Part shown: positions 14,117-16,017 of the stretch, piece after piece
How the letters are laid out: each line of letters begins with the position of its first letter
Position numbering within the stretch: position 1 is the stretch's first letter
DNA from: Bacteroidales bacterium
Lineage (GTDB): Bacteria > Bacteroidota > Bacteroidia > Bacteroidales > JAADJA01
Direction: 5' to 3'
Length of the DNA: 16,017 bases
Assembly: GCA_021106665.1 (NCBI GenBank)
Contig: JAIOTR010000344.1
Location: 1 to 16,017 of the forward strand
The notes under the pieces: model-generated
Seen by the model: only the letters and a program-made list of their open reading frames with translations
The model's database searches: none
Told to the model about the DNA's origin: nothing
Position numbers and translations under genes: made by a program

Positions 14117-16017
14117 CTAATCTAACAATATCATTTTCCCTGTTTGGATTGTATTTCCAACAGATAACCTAAAATAATAGAGTCCCGGAGTAACCTTGTT
14201 ACCCAGATTATTTGTGGCATCCCATAATATACTAAAATTTCCCTGATCAAATTCTTTTCCGGTAATCACTGCTTTCACCTTTCCACCATAGTGATCAAAT
14301 ATTTCAAGTGATATATTTTCTGGCTCCGAAAGTGTAAAAACAATATTCGTTTGATTTCGGAAAGGATTAGGAATATTTTTAGAAGAAATAATTGTAGCGT
14401 TGATTTTAATGCCGCTGGCAATATCAACAAACATAAATACTGAAATAACATATTCGTTATCCATGTGATCGGTAATAATAATATAGGCAACATAATTGCC
14501 TTCTTCCAAGTCGGTTGCGTCAAACTCTACCTGAACTTCTTCATTTCCTCCCGAATTTATTCCTCCATTCTGTGAATCAAGATATAGCCAGTCCACACTA
14601 TTTCCTATTGTATCAATAACCTCTATAGAATAAACTATTGGCCCGGTACCTTCATTTAAAAGAGTTATAGTGTCTGTCAATATTTCGTTGCCAATAGTAA
14701 ATACAAATGTTCCGGGCTCATAAGATAATTGTGGATTGGGATCGCCCAAAGGTGGAAAAGTGATAAAATCAATCCAGCCACAATCTGATCCATTGCCAAC
14801 TGAATAATCTTTTTCATAAGTCCATTCAAAATCATGTATTCCAGCGCTTACCGGGAATGTGGCGATACTCCAGTCTTGCTCACCAGCCCAGGATCCCTTT
14901 TCCTCCCCATCAATAAAAAACCTCAAATAATCATAATTTTCTTCGCTTGATACCTTTGTATAGAAACTTATTTCACCATCCGTAAGAACAAATATATTAA
15001 GCAATAATGATGATATCTGCTCGTCGTCAATATCTCCAGAGCGAGCACTATATGTACCTTCAAAAGAAATATTATCATCAATAATCCATTCACCATCACC
15101 ACCAAGACTCCAGGGAAAAGCGCTGAAATCACCGGTTTCAAATCCCTCATTTATTAATCCAACGATAACATATATTAAATCTGATGTAGAATAGCCATTA
15201 TCAGCTTCAATATCAAGATTAAACTCAATTATATAACCTAATGGAGTTTCATCAGATGCAGAGATATTAAAAGTTACCTCCTCAACACTATTGGCATTTA
15301 TGGCGCTAAGATTTGAAGTATTTATATTAATTGTAACAAAAGGATCAGATGACGATAAGGTCGCTACAACATTATCCGCTGCAGCGCCACCTCCATTAAA
15401 TAAGTTAATAATCATATCCGCAGTTTCCCCGGGATCAAGCCCACCGTTCCCTCCGTCATCAATAATAACTTCGCCTACATAAACATCTGGCGCAAAAGCT
15501 GTCAGATAAATATGGCTGATCCAGTCGTTGCCGGAATTGTCAACAATTAGAGTGCTGAAATCAATTTCGTGTTCATCCGGTACCTGGTTGCTTACTTCAA
15601 ATATAAATGCTGTTTCGAAAGATTTCATTTCGTTTGGCTCAAAATCCCCAAGCACCTCTGTACTATCTAATAATAAAATGAATAAGTCTTCAATATTGAT
15701 TTCCATCGTCGCACCAAAAATAGCTTCTTCCCCTAAATTTTTAATATCCACAGATAGAAAAACTGTTTCACCAAACTCTATTATATCGTCATCACCTGAT
15801 ATAACTGAATAATCATCTATCACAAGGTAATTCGCACCATCGGTTGAAAAGTATAATACCTTTGAATTGCTCAACCCATTCTCATCCCGCACCCGGAACT
15901 TGATCTCATAATTATCATAAACTTCTTCGGGTAAGCCGCCAAAGTCTCCTTCGCGGGTTACTGTAAAGCCTTCAGGGTAATGCGTGGCTTCAAGGTCACA
16001 TACATAATATTGAGGGA
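14117..16017 (-). CDS. C-terminal part of a large T9SS-secreted modular protein, 5' end outside the window
   Basis: The frame stays open to the window edge, so at least 630 residues of a longer exported protein are present. The N-terminal catalytic or binding part is missing; the GTG at 15890-15892 is not a real start. Counting from that GTG, about 25-135 and 138-245 are CARDB-like beta-sandwich repeats (each with an E-x-G-E-T/D-P-G-E-T turn). About 248-380 is a jelly-roll opening INEGFETGDFSAFPW and closing DCGWIDFITFP. About 385-490 is an Ig-like module. The end, from NIPNPF (506-511), has WDATNNLGNKVTPGLYYFRL and finishes KMILLD, which is a T9SS type A/FlgD-like sorting domain. This architecture is common behind secreted peptidases (C25 or S8 types) in Bacteroidota, but no protease motif lies in the visible part, so no enzyme is claimed. 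Confidence 0.87.
   Translation of the reverse strand, partial: PQYYVCDLEATHYPEGFTVTREGDFGGLPEEVYDNYEIKFRVRDENGLSNSKVLYFSTDGANYLVIDDYSVISGDDDIIEFGETVFLSVDIKNLGEEAIFGATMEINIEDLFILLLDSTEVLGDFEPNEMKSFETAFIFEVSNQVPDEHEIDFSTLIVDNSGNDWISHIYLTAFAPDVYVGEVIIDDGGNGGLDPGETADMIINLFNGGGAAADNVVATLSSSDPFVTININTSNLSAINANSVEEVTFNISASDETPLGYIIEFNLDIEADNGYSTSDLIYVIVGLINEGFETGDFSAFPWSLGGDGEWIIDDNISFEGTYSARSGDIDDEQISSLLLNIFVLTDGEISFYTKVSSEENYDYLRFFIDGEEKGSWAGEQDWSIATFPVSAGIHDFEWTYEKDYSVGNGSDCGWIDFITFPPLGDPNPQLSYEPGTFVFTIGNEILTDTITLLNEGTGPIVYSIEVIDTIGNSVDWLYLDSQNGGINSGGNEEVQVEFDATDLEEGNYVAYIIITDHMDNEYVISVFMFVDIASGIKINATIISSKNIPNPFRNQTNIVFTLSEPENISLEIFDHYGGKVKAVITGKEFDQGNFSILWDATNNLGNKVTPGLYYFRLSVGNTIQTGKMILLD

Overview
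The window looks like a piece of a Bacteroidota (probably Bacteroidia) chromosome. The DNA is AT-rich. Three of the ten protein-coding genes end in C-terminal regions typical of type IX secretion system (T9SS) cargo. Starts lack clear Shine-Dalgarno sequences, and the best promoter seen has the Bacteroidetes TTTG / TAnnTTTG form. The response regulator reads like RprY of Bacteroides. No tRNA, rRNA, CRISPR array, insertion sequence or prophage gene is seen.

Layout. (1) 1-1748, +: the 3' part of a sensor histidine kinase, cut by the window start, followed 2 nt later by an OmpR/PhoB-type response regulator. Together they form an RprX/RprY-like two-component system. (2) 1760-2965, -: a membrane-anchored class C beta-lactamase-fold serine hydrolase, convergent with the regulator. 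(3) 2966-3227: a divergent intergenic region with overlapping small dyads and a good promoter for the next gene. (4) 3228-6329, +: a 1033-residue T9SS cargo protein with two jelly-roll (MAM-like) domains and a beta-rich scaffold, closed by a strong hairpin terminator. (5) 10872 down to 6379, -: a two-gene operon, icmF (fused isobutyryl-CoA mutase with its G-protein chaperone) followed by a butyrate-kinase-family gene. (6) 11161-14086, +: a tight cluster of a small probable outer-membrane beta-barrel, a T9SS-tailed glycerophosphodiester phosphodiesterase (4-nt overlap) and pgi, glucose-6-phosphate isomerase (11-nt gap). (7) 16017 down to 14117, -: the C-terminal part of a large T9SS-secreted modular protein that runs off the window.

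How the parts may work together. IcmF carries the Phe/Gln pair that marks isobutyryl-CoA/n-butyryl-CoA mutases, so it should interconvert branched and straight C4 acyl-CoAs using adenosylcobalamin. The linked kinase-family protein would be expected to act on the acyl-phosphates of the same C4 acids. However, its phosphate, His and adenosine motifs are all altered, so it is either a strongly diverged kinase or a repurposed, possibly inactive, paralogue partnered with IcmF. This is the most interesting signal in the window. The rest is cell-envelope biology (two-component sensing, a penicillin-binding-like hydrolase, T9SS surface proteins, extracellular phosphodiester hydrolysis) plus one glycolytic housekeeping gene. 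I see no clear evidence of a wholly new multi-gene system.
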